Assembly: GCF_038237375.1 (NCBI RefSeq)
Contig: NZ_CP151273.1
Coordinates: 2,046,001-2,110,000 of the forward strand
Source: Alcaligenes sp. SDU_A2
Lineage (GTDB): Bacteria > Pseudomonadota > Gammaproteobacteria > Burkholderiales > Burkholderiaceae_B
Reading direction: 5' to 3'
Length of the DNA: 64,000 nt
Shown here: in pieces, positions 61,454 through 64,000 of the stretch
How positions within the stretch are numbered: position 1 is the stretch's first letter
How the letters are laid out: each line of letters opens with the position of its first letter
Notes under the pieces: generated by a model
Told to the model about the DNA's origin: nothing
What the model saw: only the letters and a program-made list of their open reading frames with translations
The model's database searches: none
Position numbers and translations under genes: made by a program

Positions 61454-63135
61454 TGCAGCGTCTCCCCATGGACAGTGTCATGCAGCGTCAAGGCGATGAA
61501 GGTATTCATCGTGGCGCAGCCGGACAGAAATTCGTTCAGGACCGAACCGAACAGATACAGACTGCCGGGGCCGGAAAAGTGGTCCCCCGCGCACTCGATG
61601 CGCACCGCGCTGCCCTGCACGGGCATGCCGCGCACCATACGGCGCTGGCTTTGAACCTGAACCTGCTGAATGGATTCGATCTGGCGCAAACCGGCAGCCC
61701 TCTGCCCGGACTCCCCGCGCTGTTCGGGTAAGTACAGCAACAGCAATTTGCGCAGACTCTCGGCGCTGGACAGCGCCATCTGATTAGCCTGCATATGCGA
61801 GAGCACGCGCCAGAGCAAGTCCTGCGCCAGATACGGTTCGCGATAAGGCGTCACACCGGTGATATTGGAAAACATCACCCTGGCCGGCGAACGGTCGGTC
61901 GCCTCGCAGATCTCGCCCAGGCGCAGATCATCCGGCCCGCTGCCGTCGGTGCAGCTTAGGCGCAGCGACAAGACCTGCTCGCCATCCTGCGCCAGGCCCG
62001 CGCCCGGCAGGCTTAAATAATGTTCACAACCCGAACCCAATGCCGACGGGCGTACGCGTATATGGTAGGACTGGGCACCGGGCACGCAGTCGCTGGCCGG
62101 CTGATAGTCTTGTTCCTGCCCATCGGCGCTGCGCAAATCTACCCGATCCACACTGTAGATCTGCGCGCCATGACGCCCGGTCACCGGCCGGATACGATAT
62201 TCCGGCTGCCGGTGGTCCACATACAAAGGCTGGCCATCCAGCGGATACAAATTGACGGCTGGGCTCGCATGCAAGACAAAATTGTCCACACTAACCTCCG
62301 GTGCCCAATCCGGCAGACGGTCGAACTCAAAACGCAGCACCAGCCGAGTGCCCTGGCGGGCACGCCAGCGCTCCAGCCCCGTCAGCTCCAGAAAACGCAG
62401 CTTTTCGGGCAGAGAAAAATATTCATGCAAAATCCGCCAGGCCGGATGCGCGCCTGCCGGCCAGGGCAATAAAGGATAGGCCGGATCAAAACCGAACGGA
62501 TGCAGGCAGGCCGGCTCCAGACGCACCATGCCGCTCTCGGGCGAGCCGACCAAAATAGCGCGCGTATCGCGCATCAGAATCCGAAACAGGCCGCTGGCCA
62601 CCGTGTCGCTGCCACCCAGCCACAGACGCAAAGCGTTCCCTTGCCACTGGGCCGCATCCAGCCCGGTCAGGGCCAGCTCCAGCACCAGCGCCGGTACCTG
62701 ACTGGCGCGTTGACCGGCGTCCCAGTACGCCTGTTCCAGCCGCAAGGGCTCGACCGCCACCGGGTAAATCGCATTGAATACAGCGCGTTCGCCCTGCTCG
62801 CCCGACGAGGTGAACGTCGTGCCGACCGGCACCTGCAAGGTCTCGCCCGTCACGCTGCGGGGGCTGTACTGCATAATGGTCATGCACGGCACAGGACGCA
62901 GGAACTGGGGAAACATCAATTGCGCCAGGCTTTGCACAAACTCGGGAAAATCGTCGTCCAGCCGCTGGCGCACCAGCCCGGTCATGAAGGCCACGCCTTC
63001 GAGCAAGCGCTCTACATCGGCATCGACCGCGGCTGCACTGCCCAGCAACGGTGCCAAGGCCGGATTGCGACGACCGAATTCAGCCGCCAAGGAGCGCAGA
63101 TTGTGCAGTTCCTGTTCGTAGTATCGATTCAACAT
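61417..63135 (-). CDS. tssF: Type VI secretion baseplate protein TssF
   Basis: Largest baseplate wedge subunit, 572 residues from the ATG at 63135. It opens MLNRYYEQELHNLRSLAAEF, followed by VERLLEGVAFMTGLVRQRLDDDFPEF and LAQLMFPQFLRPVPCMTI, the family signature. An ATG two codons upstream (63141) is possible, but AGGGAA is better spaced for 63135. It follows tssE by about 40 bases. Confidence 0.95.
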   Translation of the reverse strand: MLNRYYEQELHNLRSLAAEFGRRNPALAPLLGSAAAVDADVERLLEGVAFMTGLVRQRLDDDFPEFVQSLAQLMFPQFLRPVPCMTIMQYSPRSVTGETLQVPVGTTFTSSGEQGERAVFNAIYPVAVEPLRLEQAYWDAGQRASQVPALVLELALTGLDAAQWQGNALRLWLGGSDTVASGLFRILMRDTRAILVGSPESGMVRLEPACLHPFGFDPAYPLLPWPAGAHPAWRILHEYFSLPEKLRFLELTGLERWRARQGTRLVLRFEFDRLPDWAPEVSVDNFVLHASPAVNLYPLDGQPLYVDHRQPEYRIRPVTGRHGAQIYSVDRVDLRSADGQEQDYQPASDCVPGAQSYHIRVRPSALGSGCEHYLSLPGAGLAQDGEQVLSLRLSCTDGSGPDDLRLGEICEATDRSPARVMFSNITGVTPYREPYLAQDLLWRVLSHMQANQMALSSAESLRKLLLLYLPEQRGESGQRAAGLRQIESIQQVQVQSQRRMVRGMPVQGSAVRIECAGDHFSGPGSLYLFGSVLNEFLSGCATMNTFIALTLHDTVHGETLQWPAQIGQQRLL

Positions 63136-63175
63136 TCCCATTTCCCTGGAGCACGCGCGACCGCCGGCAGGTAGG

Positions 63176-63595
63176 TCATTGCGCTTGCAAAGACACCCGG
63201 CCGGACGAGGAAATCGACGTGGCCAGCCGTATCGGCAGCTCGTGGTCGTCTACCTGCACCACGCCTTCAAGCGAAAAGCTCAAGGACAGCACCTCACTGC
63301 CCTGCTCGCTGACCTGCACTTTGGGCGCTTTCAGACGTGGCTCGTAGCGCTCGATCATGCGTGTAATGCTGTCGATGATCTCGCGCGTGGACCCGGTGCT
63401 GAAGGAGCCGGCCAGATTAGTGAAATCCGGCACCCCGAACTCCGGGTCCAGCGGCACGCTGCCGCGCCGGGTATTCAGGATGCGCTGCAGATGCTCGCGT
63501 ATCGAGACCACCAGCACCTGGGCACGTGTAGCCTGGGTCTGGATCTGCCCCGTCTCCAGCGCGGCAATACGCTCAAGCAGACGCAACTCGCGCAT
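63176..63595 (-). CDS. tssE: Type VI secretion baseplate protein TssE
   Basis: gp25-like lysozyme-fold baseplate protein, 139 residues, without lysozyme activity. Diagnostic sequence: SIREHLQRILNTRRGSVPLD followed by EFGVPDFTNL, then ITRMIERYEPRLKAPKVQV. It starts 12 bases after the hcp stop. Confidence 0.95.
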   Translation of the reverse strand: MRELRLLERIAALETGQIQTQATRAQVLVVSIREHLQRILNTRRGSVPLDPEFGVPDFTNLAGSFSTGSTREIIDSITRMIERYEPRLKAPKVQVSEQGSEVLSLSFSLEGVVQVDDHELPIRLATSISSSGRVSLQAQ

Positions 63596-63607
63596 CCCTT
63601 TTCCCCT

Positions 63608-64000
63608 TTACTTTGGCGTGAGCCAGGAGTCTTCGGCCTCGATGCCGTCCGGCTCCCATGTCCAGACGATTTTCTCGTAGGTCAGGGCGATGTCTTCCAT
63701 ATGGCCGAACTGGCGGTTCTCGGGAGCCAGGCAGTTAGGCACCCAGGTACGCGAACTGGTCACCACGGCCTTTTCCAGACGGATGGTGTAGTACTTTTCT
63801 TCCGTGCCTTTAGGGCTGATCCGGTAAAATTCCAGCTCGACTTTGCTCAGCTGTTCGCCCGAGCACTGTGCCTGGAAGATCTTGGGCGAAGATTTGTCGA
63901 TTTCCTTGGTCAAGGTAATGCCCAGGTGCTGGCGCTTGCCCGAAGGCAGGCCCGTTTGCGGGCTCTTGGGCAGTTCAATACGATGATCGACGGCCTGAAT
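63608..64000 (-). CDS. hcp: Type VI secretion tube protein Hcp (N-terminus beyond window)
   Basis: The C-terminal 130 residues of the tube protein; the frame is open to the window edge, where it reads IQAVDHRIELPKSPQTGLPS. SGKRQHLGITLTKEID, VELEFYR and the C-terminal FGHMEDIALTYEKIVWTWEPDGIEAED are typical of Hcp1-class proteins. About 30-40 N-terminal residues are missing. tssB and tssC would be expected next on the right. Confidence 0.95.
   Translation of the reverse strand: MQAVDHRIELPKSPQTGLPSGKRQHLGITLTKEIDKSSPKIFQAQCSGEQLSKVELEFYRISPKGTEEKYYTIRLEKAVVTSSRTWVPNCLAPENRQFGHMEDIALTYEKIVWTWEPDGIEAEDSWLTPK

Overview
The window looks like chromosome of a GC-rich betaproteobacterium of the order Burkholderiales, most likely family Alcaligenaceae (Alcaligenes/Bordetella/Achromobacter relatives). 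This placement is inferred from protein style and gene order: an unbroken rpsB-tsf-pyrH-frr-uppS-cdsA-dxr-rseP-bamA-skp-lpxD-fabZ-lpxA-lpxB-rnhB-rRNA methyltransferase string, ratA divergent from smpB, a TctC/Bug binding protein, and a Fur-type DUF3649-PepSY-DUF3325 group. No tRNA, rRNA, CRISPR array, insertion sequence or phage gene was seen.

Layout. 1-3.4 kb: ratA, smpB, a type II NADH dehydrogenase and a divergent TetR regulator. 3.4-6.8 kb: PEP synthase (ppsA) and its regulatory kinase/phosphatase (ppsR), divergent; the ppsA leader holds a long hairpin followed by eight T residues. 6.9-10 kb: a divergent oxidoreductase/ALDH7 pair resembling pipecolate (lysine) catabolism. 10-25.5 kb: the leftward housekeeping superoperon for translation, UMP kinase, undecaprenyl diphosphate, CDP-diacylglycerol, isoprenoid (MEP), outer-membrane protein assembly and lipid A. 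25.9-30.6 kb, rightward: map, glnD, marC, dsbB. 30.6-36.5 kb: metal and iron genes, namely a ZIP transporter under a near-ideal Fur box, a relic of a YncE-like gene, thiD, an intact YncE-like lipoprotein, and DUF3325, PepSY and DUF3649 membrane proteins likely to act in ferric-siderophore reduction. 36.5-39.7 kb: a TctC/Bug binding protein and a CaiB/BaiF CoA-transferase divergent from a LysR regulator.

40-64 kb: a 3.6-kb AfsR-like regulator (winged helix, BTAD, degenerate cyclase-like domain, NTPase, TPR-like) converges on and overlaps a leftward type VI secretion operon. In transcription order from the right edge this is hcp (cut by the window), tssE, tssF, tssG, clpV, vgrG, DUF2169-pentapeptide, pentapeptide, DUF3540, DUF4150 (PAAR-like), tssJ, tssK, tssL, tssM. 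tssA, tssB and tssC are not in the window and probably lie to the right.

Most notable points: TssM ends in a Pro/Ala linker and a SPOR-like domain, while TssL lacks a peptidoglycan-binding domain; a four-gene spike module with two pentapeptide solenoids and no visible toxin; the composite regulator locked to the operon's 3' end; the ppsA leader terminator; and a terminator-like hairpin between a Fur box and the siderophore-reductase operon it should control.
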